DNA of 64,000 nt from Cervus elaphus (lineage: Eukaryota; Chordata; Mammalia; Artiodactyla; Cervidae): the NCBI RefSeq assembly GCF_910594005.1, contig NC_057816.1, forward strand, positions 43,176,797 to 43,240,796. The letters are read 5' to 3'. A program made the translations under genes and the position numbers. The notes below the pieces were generated by a model. The model had not been told where the DNA came from. It made no database searches and saw only the letters and a program-made list of their open reading frames with translations. Shown here piece by piece: positions 1-11,739 of this stretch. Every line of letters starts with the position of its first letter. Positions within the stretch are counted from its first letter, which is position 1.

Positions 1-1257
1 GGAAATGGAATTCCAATATGAGCGATTACAATGAACAAAATACACTGTTTATTCCCAAACTAGTAGAAGGGCTAATATCTTGTGCATTATATATTCCCCT
101 TATAACCACACTCACTGCCAAATCTCTTCAACTCTCCAACAAGTTTCTTGCATGTTTTAAGTCTTCAATGTATTTCTACTGAATTAATTTTTCAAAGCAA
201 ATAATAACTATATAATTTTTTAAATATGGCAAGTGCATCTAAAAGTTAAAATAAAAGGAACATTCTTATACTGTTGTATCTCTCAAATGAAAAATCATTT
301 GAAAATGAAAAAAGGAAAGAAAAAGATGTTAGTCAATTGGAAAGCAGAATGTCTTGCCAAGTTAAGACAGTGATACAGTAGGGGATGGAGGCACACAGAC
401 TGTGGGAATAAGGATGCTTACTACTAATTTTTTCGGGCATTATGCTCCAAAAGAGAGATTTTGAAGTATCTGTGGAATGTCTAGTGTTCTTCAATCATAA
501 GAAATCAATGACTTTATGGTGTATCAAAATATGTGGTTGTGGACACTATTGTTTTTGCACTCATAAGGATTTCAAGATGCACTTTCAACACTCAACAGCG
601 TTTCCACAAAACTGGCTCTGTCGCCATCATCTTCAAATGCTTAACAATTTATTATCAAGGGGCCCTGCATTTTCATTTTGTAGTAAGCCCTGCAATTAAG
701 TATCCTGCCACAGACTGTCCGGCTGGCAAAACAAAGCCTTGGAATCTAAGGACCTAGAATCGACATTCAAACCTTCCTTAAGTGTGCAAAGTAAAATAGG
801 TCATTCTAATAAGCTTCCTCAGCTGAGAGATAGTACCTGTTATCCTCTACTTAACAGGTTTATAAAGGAAAGGCCTTTGATCTCTTAGGAAAGAAAAAAT
901 ATGCAAGCATCCAATATTTGTTACTGTTTCCTTTGCTTTCAGGCTTTACTAAAATGGCAGTGTGGGATAAAAGGATTATTCCACATTTCAGAAAAACACT
1001 GATGTACTGGAAATATTTCTTATAATAAATTTAGCCGTTGTTCCTTCTCCTTCCTCCCCAACCTTCTTACCCTGTACCTCTAGCCAGAACCATTTGTTAT
1101 TATAAATAAGGCCCCAGGAGAAAAACTTAGGTTAAAATTACATGAGAAAGTATTCGGTCTGAAGTTCACTATTTCTATCCTCAAAATGGGGAGAAAGTAA
1201 ACTCACAGTTTAGAAGATTAAAAAATTCATTAATAAGTGTAGCTTGTAGTATAAATT
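1..1257. other. Intronic, AT-rich, no recognised element
   Basis: This lies within the intron 3' of NOX4 exon 8. No exon-like GT/AG-bounded match to the NOX4 E-loop was seen on the minus strand. The part at about 440-760 is less AT-rich and looks like an old decayed repeat on the minus strand, but I could not assign a family. Its open frames show no family signature. Confidence 0.5.
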
Positions 1258-1258
1258 G

Positions 1259-1477
1259 AGCTTTCCTGGTGGCTCAGTGGTAAAGAATCCACCTGCCTGG
1301 TTGGGAGACCTGGGTTTGATCCCTGGGTCGGGAAAATCCCCTGGGGAAGGGCAGGGCAACCCACCCCAGTATTCTTGTCTGGAGAATCCCAAGGACATAG
1401 GAGCCTGGCAGGATGCAGTTTAGGGGTCACAAAGAATCGGACACAACTGAGCATGCATGCACATACACACACATACA
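1259..1477 (+). repeat. Bov-tA SINE with short CA-rich tail
   Basis: The copy runs from a degenerate head (CTTTCCTGGTGGCTCAGTGG), with the tRNA-derived B box around GGGTTTGATCCC, into the Bov-A body (CCCCAGTATTCTTGTCTGG) and ends GGACACAACTGAGCATGC. An imperfect (CA)n tail covers about 1459-1477. Bov-tA is a tRNA-Glu-headed SINE mobilised by BovB. Confidence 0.93.
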
Positions 1478-2308
1478 GTAAAAATCAATTTATGTACATG
1501 AGAATGTCTTAAATATATTACTTACATCTATCTATACATATGGCATCCTTATGACAAAAAATACCCCATAATCTCAATTCCCACCTTTACCTGGCTTTCA
1601 GGATAAGATATCAACAAAAGTAAATAAATCATAAGACTTTAGTTAGGAATTATTACATAAAAAATCATTTTTACCTAAGAATGAAAATAAATCCTATGAA
1701 TGGGAAATTAGAAATGGGAAAAATACATACATATCTAAAGGTCATAGTTGTATAGAACATTATATTTATTAACATATGGAAAATATAAAAATATGATGGA
1801 AGGGGACTTTGGATTGCATATAACAAAGACTCACCTTCTCAGAAATTTTATTCACCCTATATATTTTAAGTGAAAAATTAAAAACCAAAAAGTGCAAGAA
1901 GACAAAGAGATAAAAAATTTTCTCCCACAATTCAAAGAATTTTTAGCCACAGAGGCACACAAAAATCTCCAATAAAAATATGCCAGTTTACAATACAACC
2001 AAAATAGTCAAGACTTCAAAGTTAATTCCTCTGGCACATGAATTGATATTCTTGTTGCCATAATAACTTACTATCTAAACAGCACTACATGTAAATGACA
2101 GGCTCAGAATGGCAAGCCAAGTTACATTTAAACAAATACACAGATTATTTTTATTGCTGTCTGCAATACTTTAATATTTGAAGAAAATTGTAAGGGCCTA
2201 GAAGGACAACACATTCCTAAAGGACAATTAACACAATTCCACGTAATCCGGCAAATACTGAGCGAATGATGACTTGTGAAAGGAATTTCACAGATAAAGA
2301 TGAGGAAG
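1478..2308. other. AT-rich intron, nothing recognised
   Basis: No coding, RNA or repeat signature could be supported. The base composition is low complexity and AT-rich throughout. Confidence 0.5.
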
Positions 2309-2532
2309 AAATAGTCCTATCCTAACCGACAAGGACCTACTGTAGAGCCCATGGAACTCTGCTCAATGCTGTGTGGCAGCCTGGATGGAAGAGGAGTTTG
2401 GGGGAGAATGGATGCATGTATATGTCTGGCTGAGTCTCTCTGGTGTACACCTGAAACCACCACAACATTGAGAAGCGGCTCTACCCCCACACAAAATAGA
2501 AATCTTTTTAAAAAGGAAATAATCCTATCCTC
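2309..2532 (+). mobile_element. Ruminant L1 3' end, 5'-truncated, with target duplication
   Basis: Typical artiodactyl L1 3' terminal sequence is present (CTGCTCAATGCTGTGTGGCAGCCTGGATGG and GTGTACACCTGAAACCACCAC), ending in an A-rich tail near 2510. Near-identical flanks GAAATAGTCCTATCC (from about 2313) and GAAATAATCCTATCC (from about 2516) look like the target-site duplication of a roughly 190-bp truncated insertion. Confidence 0.85.
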
Positions 2533-2711
2533 AAAAACACTCCAATTTACCTAAGATATATCACCCTGCTGTGTTTTTTCTCCTCTTTTGTATTCTAACT
2601 CACAGATGTATAATAGGCTGTAGGCTGCACTGGGATTTTCTTCTATTCAACTACAACTTCAGCTATCACCTGACTTTCTCCCTTTTACCTAAGGTTTTAT
2701 ATTCGTGCATA

Positions 2712-2923
2712 TGTGTGTGCTCAGTTGTGTCTGATTCTTTGTGACCCTACGGACTGTGGTCTGCCAGGCTCCTCTGTCCATGGGATTTCCCAGGCAAGAA
2801 TACTGTAGTGGGTTGCCATTTCCTACTCCAAAGGATCTTCCCAACCCAGGGATCGAACCAGTGTCTCTTGTATCTCCCACACTGGCAGGTGGATTCTTTA
2901 GCACGAGTACCACCTGGAAGCCT
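2712..2923 (-). repeat. Bov-tA SINE
   Basis: The antisense copy reads from the Bov-A tail (CTCAGTTGTGTCTGATTC) through GGGATCGAACCAGTG to the head complement ACCACCTGGAAGCC. Moderately diverged. Confidence 0.92.
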
Positions 2924-2939
2924 ATTAATATTCTCCTAT

Positions 2940-3053
2940 TGTTGCTGTTTTTCAATCGCTAAGTGGTGTCCAATGAACTGCAGCACACCAGGCTCCTCTG
3001 TCCTCTGTCTCCCAGAGTTTGCTCAAATTCACATCCGTTGAGTCGGTGATGCC
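2940..3053 (-). mobile_element. BovB (RTE) 3'-end fragment
   Basis: Antisense BovB 3' terminal sequence is recognisable by CAGAGTTTGCTCAAATTCAC and TGAGTCGGTGATGCCGT. It is only about 110 bp long and sits directly beside the Bov-tA at 2712-2923. Confidence 0.75.
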
Positions 3054-4499
3054 GTACTACTTTTGCTTAACCTACAGCTTCCGGGCCTTCCTTTCACGTG
3101 GCTTTGCCAAGTTCCCATCTGACATTCTAAGGGCAGGTGCCTCTCCCCAGGAAGAAAATCCCACAAGCCTCTCCTCCCTCCACACCAGAGTGAGTAAAAG
3201 GAGACCTCAGTTCAAGTGCTTCTAAAAGAGAAGATTCTTGAGAACCAGCAACTTCTAACACTTAACTATGTTGCATAATTTCCTCCTCCTGAGAGCATAG
3301 CAGAAGAAAGATAAACCAACACAATAAGCCTCATCTCATAAGTATTTGTCTGCCCCAGGTTAACTTCTTGATTTTTAATTCCTATGAGGCTGACAATGCC
3401 TCTGGTTCACTGTCATTGTTGACAAAGTCTGTGTTCCTTGGGTTTAAAGAATAAATGTTTTTAGAAACATGCTCATAAAAAGCCACTCCTTTCAAAGTTT
3501 CTGAAAAAATGATTTAAGCAGAATATAAATCATGCTCTACAACAAACTCGTGCCAGTAAGTAGTTCCAAATGGCAGAAAGTTATGTTTTAAAGAATAATT
3601 CAGGTATCACTTATGTATAATAATAAAATATGGTCTGAAAAGTCCAGCTGGCTCAGTTATTAATATTTACTATTATCTGGCTCTCACTGTCATCCACACA
3701 TCTGAGAAGGACCTTCCCCTTTTCTTTTCCAGAATTCTCACATAATATTTTGCCTCTTATGTAAATAAAAAGTAAAATACAATTACCACCCACGCAACAC
3801 TTCCTAGAGCTAAAGCCAGTGGGAGCGCTGACTGTCTTAAAATTGAGAGGCTAAGGTGCCAAATCTCATTTACAACGCGTTCCCTCCATGTGCCTTTCAA
3901 AGGAGTCCGGTGAGGCTCTTGGCTGAGACTCTGTGACATTCATAATTGCTTTTCCCTCCAATATCCCTTTTATCAGCAAGTGAGAATGGCAGTATATCTC
4001 TCCTCTTGATGAGTTTTTCAAATGAAAATGAAGAAAGAAACATCCAGTTACATTTATGTCTGGAAAGAGGAAACATTTTTGGCTTTTCAATATTTTTCCT
4101 GAATGTTGTCTGAATTGAAATATCTTTAAATACAGTGTAAAAATAGCAATCTCCTATAAAAGTGTACTAAAAACGAGAAAAAAAAATTCCTTAGGAGAAG
4201 GTTTGTCTTAAAGTCCTCAAATCTTTATAATTAAAATCTATTGCCCTCTTGAGGGCTAACAACATTATAAAGATTGTTGCCCTTTCAAGGAATATTCTCT
4301 GATCTGCTAAGCAATTTTCATTACATGTTCACCAGATTACTTTGCTGATAGGAAAATCTGGGCTCTTGAAAAAAAAATGTGTGTTTATAAAAAAAAAATA
4401 TTGTTCAACTAACTAAATGTGGAGTTTCTTCTTTACACAAGTATTTGTATTAGTGCAAGTATAATTTTTTTCCTGCTAACATTTATTCAGTATATCTAT
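3054..4499. other. Intron, no recognised element
   Basis: Unassigned sequence. A somewhat GC-richer piece at 3054-3230 has an open frame but no codon pattern, splice sites or homology that I recognise. Confidence 0.45.
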
Positions 4500-4690
4500 A
4501 TTCTGCCTACATTGCTGCATTCACTTATTCAAACCTATGAGACAACTCTATCATACGGATATTTTATTAGTAATCCCATGTAATGGATAAAAAAGAAAGG
4601 ACAAATTATCTGGCAAGGTCCTACAGCTAGTAAGTGATGTAAGCTCTTAATTGCCATGCCACACTCATCTCCTAAGGAAAAAAATAATGT
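4500..4690 (-). repeat. MIR SINE fragment
   Basis: The antisense MIR core is visible as ATGAGACAACTCTATCATA, AATCCCATGTAATGGATAA and TGGCAAGGTCCTACAGCTAG followed by TAAGTGATG. It is old and strongly diverged. Confidence 0.7.
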
Positions 4691-4853
4691 ATTTTAAAAA
4701 TCCATATAATCACTGAAAAAAAATTGAGTTTAGTGTATATGACATATTCTTTTTTAGGGTGCCAGGCAATAGAAATGCTTATAAATACTAATGGGAAAAA
4801 ATCAAATACATAGGCAAAAAGAATAAAAACTAGGTTAAGCTAAAGGCATGCTT

Positions 4854-5095
4854 AATCAAGGTAACTGGGCTTCCCTCATAGCTCAGTTGGTAAAGAATCT
4901 GCCTGCAATGCAGGAGACCAGGGTTTGATTCTTGGGTCAGGACGATCCCCTGGAGAAGGAAATGGCTACCCACTCCAGTATTCTTGCCTGGAGAATTCCA
5001 TGGATGGAGGAGCCTGGCAGATTACAGTTCATGGGGTCAAAAGAGTCGGACACGACTGAGCGACTAAGCACACAGAAGACAATCAAGGTAACTGG
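4854..5095 (+). repeat. Bov-tA SINE with perfect 15-bp target duplication
   Basis: This is a full Bov-tA (GGGCTTCCCTCATAGCTCAG through GACACGACTGAGCGACTAAG). It is flanked by AATCAAGGTAACTGG at 4854-4868 and, identically, at 5081-5095. The undamaged duplication and low divergence suggest a comparatively recent insertion. Confidence 0.95.
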
Positions 5096-6125
5096 ATCCT
5101 AAATAATATTGCGAGTAATACTTTGAGCAAAGCTAAGATTTCCACTGAGCCAAAATAGACTGCATACCCCAGGAGCACCACATTTAATTTCAATTTCCAG
5201 CTTTAAATGGGATACAGGGAAGCCATGCCAATAGCCAGCTTGATTTAGTAGTTAAGAATGTGGGCTCTGGAATCTATTTCAAAAGAGAAATAACTTCATA
5301 AAAATTAGAGCTTTCCAAAAACAGAATGGGATTTTCAAAATTAGAAATTTACTTAGATATATTGTAGGGAGACTGAAAGAATCTTGGTCAAAATCATCTT
5401 TTGAACTTTCTTCAAAACAAGATTTTATAAAAATAAAATTGACTTTAGAAAATTACATAAAGCAATTGCTCCTCCTTATAAAAGTCAACAATTTCAAATA
5501 GCTTCACTGTTGAATTAAAAAACTGTCTACAGTTTCTAGCCCATGTTGATCCTTCAATTTTCTGCACTACTAGAATCCTGGAAAATACAGTATGTTTACA
5601 CTTGGAAAATATGTAGTTTAAAATTGCCTTTAGCACTTTCAATTGATTTTTTTTAAATTTCAAAATAATAACCAATGCTGGGAGACTAAAGCTTATATAT
5701 TACATTGTTCTTCTACACTCTATTATTTTACTTACCACATTGATGGAGAAAAAGCAAATGCCCAACAAATAGTGAGCTTCTGTTCAAATCTAAAGCATAC
5801 TCTATCAGGCACTTCAAAATAAATTCAAGAAGCTTGTTTTGAATAGCTGTACTTTACTTGTATAACCAAAAGCTAGAGAGTAAAATTAACAAAGCATTTC
5901 ATAAATAAAGATATATCTAAGTCTTCAACATTGGCACAAATAATAGCTTCAATAGATTTACTTATAGGTAGACCTTTTGCAATAAAAAAGAACATTTTGA
6001 GAAATGTTCCATTTTGAAAAAGCTGTAAGATTTATCAGTAGTAGTTTTTACCCCATACCAGAAGCATAATCTATGTAGCTTTATTAAAAATTAAACTTGA
6101 CAGAATTACAAACTTTTAGTTAGAA
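5096..6125. other. AT-rich intron with a short MIR remnant
   Basis: A truncated MIR start on the plus strand is visible at about 5243-5275 (TAGTAGTTAAGAATGTGGGC and TCTGGAATCT). The rest holds nothing I recognise. Confidence 0.5.
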
Positions 6126-6325
6126 GATGAATAAATTCGACAGATTTGACTTACAGCACAGTGACTACGGTTAATAATACCATATTGTACACTTGAAATT
6201 TGCTGAGAGTAAATCTCAAGTGTTCATGCCAGAAAAAGAGGTAACTATGTAATGTGATAGATAAGTATTAATTTGCTTGTACACTTCAAATATATTCTAT
6301 TTGTCAATTAAAAATTAAACTTCAT
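6126..6325 (+). mobile_element. Old L1 3' end
   Basis: This is eutherian L1 3' UTR-like sequence: TAATACCATATTGTACACTTG, AAATTTGCTGAGAG, TCTCAAGTGTTC and TTTGTCAATTAAAAATTAAA at the tail. The divergence places it among older L1M-type copies. Confidence 0.7.
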
Positions 6326-6862
6326 AAAATATGTGTACTACAGAATGCTTAGAGTATTGTATATTTGTTGCATGACACATTTCAGTATTAGAATAATTGT
6401 TTTCTTCATATTTATCTATAATATGCAAAGAACTATTAATTCAGTTGGTATAATAGATTAAATATATAAGTCATTCTGTAGATGTGTTTGGTTATTTCTT
6501 TATATAAATTAAAGTCACTTTCTGTTTATGACCCCTGTTCCACAAAAGTAAAATCAAGATTTAAATATATATTGTATTTCCCCCCAAAATGGAGAAAGAA
6601 CTCTTACTACTCTCTAAACTTCAGAAGTCTAGTCTATTTAAACTCTTGAACCTTTGAAAAGTGACTCTATTTGAAATACAAAGAAACAGATCTTTTCAGA
6701 ACTTTAATTTAGTACAGCTTAAAGGCAAAAAAATGTATAACTAATTTTACCAGCAAGTTATTATATTTTTCTCTAATCTGTTATAGCTAGAGAGAACAAG
6801 CCCAGGTAAATCGAGATATTAAGCTTTAAAAATAAAAACTTAAGACCCTATATAATAGGCTC
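6326..6862. other. AT-rich intron, nothing recognised
   Basis: No feature could be supported in this stretch. Confidence 0.5.
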
Positions 6863-7315
6863 TATGTTCATCCACATCATGAGAACTGACTCACAGGCGT
6901 TCCCCATTATACAGACTGAAGTAAGTCAGAAAGAGAAAAACATAGATATGGAATCTAGAAAGATGGTACTTATGTACCTATCTACAGGACGACTATGGAG
7001 CTGCAGACATAGAGAACGACGTTCGGTGGTGAGGGGATGGAGGTGGCGGGACGAATGGGGAGAGTCACATGGAAGCATATACACTACCATGCGTAAAACA
7101 GATAACCAACGGGAATTTGCTGGATGACTCGGGGAACTCATAACAACCTAGAGGGGTGGGAAGGGGTGAGAGGCTGGAGAGGGGTTCAAGAGGGAGGGGA
7201 CACATGTATTCCTACGGCTGACTCATGCTGGTGAATGGCAGAGGCCAACACAATATTGGGAAGCCATTTTCCTTCCATTAAAAATGAGTAAGTTTGGTAA
7301 AAAAACTTAAAAGCA
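6863..7315 (+). mobile_element. L1 3' end, 5'-truncated
   Basis: The end of L1 ORF2 is recognisable by ACAGACTGAAGTAAGTCAGA and ATGGAATCTAGAAAGATGGT. The ruminant-type 3' UTR follows (GGGAATTTGCTGGATGACTC, GGGAACTCATAACAACCTAG, TTCCTACGGCTGACTCATGC), ending in an A-rich tail. Confidence 0.85.
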
Positions 7316-7374
7316 AACTTTTAGAAGCACTGAACTCTCTAAAAAATAAATAAAGAAATAAAACACTATGGGTT

Positions 7375-7600
7375 TTTGTGTCAGAATGCCTGGATCTGAA
7401 AGCAGGATACATCAGTTAAGCAAACTTTAGCAAGTTATATACTCTCCCTAAACCTAATTTCTTATGTGAAGGGTGTTTAACAGTATCATTTATCCTTATA
7501 AAACTATAATCCTTTAATAGTATTAAGCATCTAAATCATTTTGAATTTATGCTTGGCATACAGTAAACATTATGCAAATGTTTTAAATTAGTATTATCAT
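7375..7600 (+). repeat. MIR SINE
   Basis: MIR landmarks occur in order: TGCCTGGATCTGAA, AGCAAGTTATATACTCTCCC, TAAACCTAATTTCTTATGTG and the end GCTTGGCATACAGTAAACAT. Ancient mammalian SINE, diverged. Confidence 0.75.
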
Positions 7601-7839
7601 TAGTAGCACATCTGTTTAGTCATAGTCCATTTTTATGATAATAGCTCTGGACAACCAAGCAAGCCATTTAAAGAACAGAATATAAAGCAGATTTTCTCTA
7701 CCAAGGGCTTTCCTGGTGCTACAGAAGATGTTAGCCCCACAAGGGAAAAGAACAGAACCCAGAGGTTCCACTGACTGCAGCCCTCTTCCCTACGTGGCAG
7801 CCACGGCTAGCTGGAAGTCAGGATTATGTGTGGCCATAT

Positions 7840-7840
7840 A

Positions 7841-7879
<39 letters not shown>
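7840..7879. repeat. (TG)n microsatellite at the SINE tail
   Basis: An uninterrupted TG run of about 19 dinucleotides adjoins the 3' tail of the antisense Bov-tA at 7880. These tails commonly seed CA/TG microsatellites. Likely length-polymorphic. Confidence 0.95.
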
Positions 7880-7884
<5 letters not shown>

Positions 7885-8085
7885 AGTTCTCAGTTGTGGC
7901 CTACTCTTTGTGACCCCATGGACTGTAGCCTGCCAGGCTCCACTATCCATGGGATTCTCCAGGCAAGAATGCTGGAGTGGGTTGCCATTCCCTTCTCCAG
8001 GGGATCTTCCCAACTCAGGGATTGAACCCGGGTCTCCTGCACTGCAGGCAGGTTCTTTACCTTCTGAGCCACCAGGGAAGCCCAG
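7880..8085 (-). repeat. Bov-tA SINE
   Basis: Complete antisense Bov-tA ending GAGCCACCAGGGAAGCCC. The flanking GGCCATATATCT (left of the TG run) and AGCCATATGTCT (right) look like a partly decayed target duplication that brackets SINE and microsatellite together. Confidence 0.95.
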
Positions 8086-8339
8086 CCATATGTCTAATGC
8101 TCTACAATTATATGTTCTAGAACCACGTTACAGAACAGACTAAACCAGGACCTGGGAGACAGTAAATCAGGACATGGAAGACAGAGGTCCATAAAACGCT
8201 GACATCTAAACCAGTGGCCTCCCAAATTGGAGGAAAAACATTTTGAACATGCAGCTTGAGATAAGTACATCATTTATGGATCAGATTTACTGTACTGAGA
8301 AAGTATATTATAAAACATTCTGGAGAAAAAATTAACAGC

Positions 8340-8830
8340 AGGCCTGAACTTTCCTCCACATACTGTCTCCCTGGAAACCTTCCGGGTTACGACAAACAAG
8401 GAGGGACCGCTGTGTCACCAGTCAGCAATGTTTGCTACCGGAGGAACACATCTGGACGGGGAGGATGCTGACTCAGCTTCCTGATGCAGTGTGTGCTGGC
8501 AACTGCGAGCATCCCTTTAGGAAAGCTGGATCGTTATCAAGAGGCTGATTCCTGTGGAGCGTGAGCCTTCCCCAAGGCGAAGGAGCCCTTGTCTACCCAC
8601 ACGATCTCATCTTAAAACTCAGTTACTACATAGGAGGTAATGCAGAGAAGGCAGAAAACGGTTCCTGAATATCTAGAGGGACTCCCACTGAAGAAGCACC
8701 TGACATTATCCTGCTGACATTCTGTTTCCGGTCCTGTATCCTTCTACTAAACCAAGTCAATCTGGTGCCGAACAACAGTATCATACTAGTGTGAACGTTA
8801 ACACCACAGGTCCACTATGGTGATCATACA
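8340..8830. other. Unclassified CpG-richer block
   Basis: This stretch is GC- and CpG-rich compared with its AT-rich surroundings, with a dozen or so CpGs in the first 450 bases (for example CCGGGTTACGAC, GGACCGCTG, CATCTGGACGGGG, GTGCCGAAC). It does not match any NOX4 exon and has no long ORF. It could be an undecayed, relatively young repeat of a family I cannot name, or a regulatory island. Confidence 0.4.
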
Positions 8831-9552
8831 GACATGTACATACACAAAAAGCATATTACTTACATCCTCTAACATAATGAATTATTATTTTTTTTTTCAA
8901 AATGAATTATTTTAAGCACCATACATTTGAGTATACTGCTTGGGTCCACGTACATTTCAGAGTATTTGGGGTATATTTTTTGTAACCACTTGGAAGCTAT
9001 CGCTTTTCCCTCTGTGATTTTCTGGTGTTTTTCACAGATGTTTTTCTTTGGTCCTTGTAAATCCTTGGCTTTCTCTGCAAATACTAGTGCCCCTAGGACT
9101 TCTTAAACTAAAAATTGGTAACTCCATTGTTACAAACTCTGCAGCAGCAAGACATAAGGAATTCCTGAAAATTCAAACATTAAATACACTGAAGTTCTTC
9201 ACTTCCTGCTCATTTTCTTTTAAAGTTTATCAAGCTATAACTACAATAGTATACATATATCCCCTCCAATGAAATTTTTTTTAAAAAATTAGAAGAAAAG
9301 ATATAATTATAGAAGGCTTTAAAATCTACAACATTGTGGGAGAAGTAATTTTGTCTTTCCATTTTAATATACTTTTAGGCTAGTTTCATTAAAACATGCT
9401 ACGTCCAAAATAGAACAATTCATCCCACTCGACACTACCCTCAATTCCAGTAACCAAACATTTTGCCATTTCCTATGAAAATTTCTATAGGCTTATCTTT
9501 CATTACCCCATTTTTAAGCACATGTGGTTTTTAAAACAGTTATTAAACTTAC
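8831..9552. other. AT-rich intron beside NOX4 exon 8
   Basis: Holds the start of intron 8 (donor GTAAGTTT on the minus strand, 9545-9552) and otherwise nothing recognised. Confidence 0.6.
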
Positions 9553-9633
9553 CCTGATACATGTAACATCAGCAACATGTAGAAGACAAAGAAGAGATTA
9601 TGAGTATACCAGAAGATGTCATAGTTAGAAACT
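9553..9633 (-). CDS. NOX4: NOX4 internal coding exon (residues ~183-210; exon 8), heme histidines 194 and 207
   Basis: This 81-base minus-strand exon completes Arg183 and gives 26 codons, starting VSNYDIFWYTHNLFFVFY and ending MLHVS, plus GG of Gly210. It carries the second histidine pair of the NOX family. His194 in the YTHN motif (codon 9600-9602) and His207 in LHVS (codon 9561-9563) are 13 residues apart in membrane segment 5, like NOX2 His209/His222. It reads LLMLH where human NOX4, as recalled, has LLTLH. The acceptor is TTTTTTCAG above 9633; the donor is AGG|GTAAGTTT below 9553. The exon is symmetrical (81 bases), so skipping would preserve frame but remove both ligands. The next exon (extracellular E-loop) is not in the remaining 9.5 kb. 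Confidence 0.98.
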
Positions 9634-10339
9634 CTGAAAAAAAAAAAACAACTTAATTTCAGTTTCACTTCCTACTCCATCTCTATAAAACAAGCAAGCA
9701 TCCTTTCAAATACATGTCACTACTGAAAGTTGAAATATGAGTTCATCTGAAATTTATCTATTAATATCAAGATATTAGCATACCATTGCAGAAAACTGAA
9801 GAAATTATAAGCAACACTTTATCATCTTGAAGATTATTTGTATTTCAAATAAAGATACACAGAAAAAATTAAAATCAGGTGTTTATTTTTAAATTATGAT
9901 GATGTAAGGCTAAGGAGCAGGGAACAGTCTTCTAATGTGTACTACTTCTGCCTTTATCTATCAATATTCTCAATTTTCAAGTGATTTAAAAATAACTAAT
10001 GTTTCTATCCTAATATGTATTTTGAGAGCAGTTCAAAGGAAATTCAGATGGAGACAAATTAAATAAATGCTCATCAAAATTTTATATGATTTTCCTAGAC
10101 AGTATATAACTTTAAAACCTTGTGTTACTGCCCTGGGGGAAGACCAAGATTTTAAAAAGGGAAGGGTACAATCAACACAACCTATAAACTGCTTGAAAGA
10201 AGTAAAAAGACTATCAGTTACTTATTTCATATACCTGAGTGGATGTTCAAATATTAGACTCTTGGAGGTGGAGGGAAGCTACCTGAAAAAAGCTTAGATG
10301 ATCCTCATACAACCCCCAAAACCTTTTAGAACCCCCAGT
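9634..10339. other. AT-rich intron 7, nothing recognised
   Basis: Only the acceptor tract of NOX4 exon 8 at its left edge can be supported. Confidence 0.5.
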
Positions 10340-10580
10340 TTAGGCAATAACCAATACAGTCACATCTACTCCAGTCACAGATTGCTACCACAAACAAGAT
10401 CCGTGACACCCTTATAACATAAACTTTCTTGCATAGATCTGATCTTTTTAATCTAAATTTCTAAAAGTGGAATTACATCAAAGGACGCACACTGTGTAAA
10501 GTTTTTGATATACACTCCCCATTGCTCTATAAAACATGTTTATCAATCAAGAACCCAATCATAGAAGTAGGAGTGCCCGT
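10340..10580 (-). mobile_element. Old L1 fragment
   Basis: Antisense L1 3' region: TCTAAATTTCTAAAAGTGGA followed by ATTACATCAAAGGACGCACA, a decayed form of the familiar 'fraction-correct ... GGGTCAAAGG' segment. Low confidence because of divergence. Confidence 0.5.
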
Positions 10581-10764
10581 CTCCCCGAACCCAGACTCGA
10601 CTTCATACATCTCCAGAATCTTGGAATAGGGTGTTATTTCATTTGTGTGTTACTTGCTTTCAATTCTTCTGTGACTTACCTGTTCACAGTAATTACCCAT
10701 TTCTACAGCATATTTCTCAACTGTTGCAAGTAAACTATTCAAATTTAAGAACGTACTAGTTCCA

Positions 10765-10990
10765 TAGCAGGGCTTCCCAGGAGACACTGCCAGTAAAGAA
10801 CCCGCCTGTCAATGCAGGAGACATAAGAGACACAGGTTCGATCCCCGGGTCGGGAAGATCCCCTGGAGGAGGGCATGGCAACCCACTCCAGTGTTCCTTC
10901 CTGAAGAATGGAAGAGGAGCCTGGTGGGCAACAGTCCAGAGGCTCACAGAGTCAGACATGAGTGAAGCAGCTTAACAAGCATGCATAGTT
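10765..10990 (+). repeat. Bov-tA SINE
   Basis: The head is GGGCTTCCCAGGAGACACTG; the tRNA part contains GGTTCGATCCCCGGGTCGGG and the body ends GAGTCAGACATGAGTGAAGC. TAGTTCCAT occurs on both sides (about 10757 and 10986) as the probable target duplication. Confidence 0.93.
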
Positions 10991-11739
10991 CCATGTGGGT
11001 GTAATAATTTCCCCAGTAACATGTTTACTTTCCAATTTTTATATGTATATTGACATTCAGGAGTTTTAGTTTTCATATTTTTAGATAGCTAAATATTTCC
11101 TATATTTCCCCTTGTCGATTATGAGCACTGATAAATATAACTTAAAGTTTCCTCCAAATCTTCAGTGGTGCAATTTTTCACAGTTAACTTTGTCACTGAG
11201 CTAGAATTTCATTCACTTAAGCCTTCCTTTCCTCACAAGCTTGTAATGGCACCTTTATGACTTAGCAGGTTCTCACATATGGCAAAGTCCTCTTCAGGGC
11301 TTTCTACCAACTATCACTTAGTTCAAGGCCTTGGTCATTTTTGCAAGTAAGTCCTATTCTGTTTTTATTAATTAAAGTATAGTTTTCTTATATTAGTTTC
11401 AGGTGTACATCATAGTAATGCCCTATTCTAAGTTATTGAGGCATATTTTTTTAATGTTTAGTAAACCACATCTTCCTTTTATTCCACTTGGGAATATTTA
11501 CTTGAAACATCCCCATACTCAAATCCTTCTCACTCAGAAATTTGAAAGATTTTTCCAAAACAGGAAATTATATGTAGAAATGTCTCTATTTCCCTCTTAG
11601 TCACACAGGAACCAGAATACTGCATCAACTAAGCATTTGGGTTAATCAAGACATTTTCTACATATGAAAATGAAGATAATCTGAAGGAAATCTAAATAGT
11701 CTGACCAAGAAACATCAAAATAATGGCTCTGACACTCAC
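10991..11739. other. AT-rich intron 7 next to exon 7
   Basis: Nothing recognised apart from the donor of NOX4 exon 7 at 11738-11739. The ORF in this stretch has no coding character. Confidence 0.5.

Noticed and set aside
442..757. Cysteine/histidine-containing 85-codon ORF suggesting a zinc finger
   Set aside because: The spacing of Cys and His fits no zinc-finger class and the interval looks like a decayed repeat read on the opposite strand.
1309..1330. tRNA-like B-box sequences (GGTTTGATCCC type) as tRNA genes
   Set aside because: Each belongs to a Bov-tA, CHR or MIR SINE head. None folds as a complete tRNA with an acceptor stem in context.
7826..8143. 105-codon ORF starting with a Cys-Val repeat
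   Set aside because: Produced by the (TG)n run and an antisense Bov-tA; low-complexity translation.
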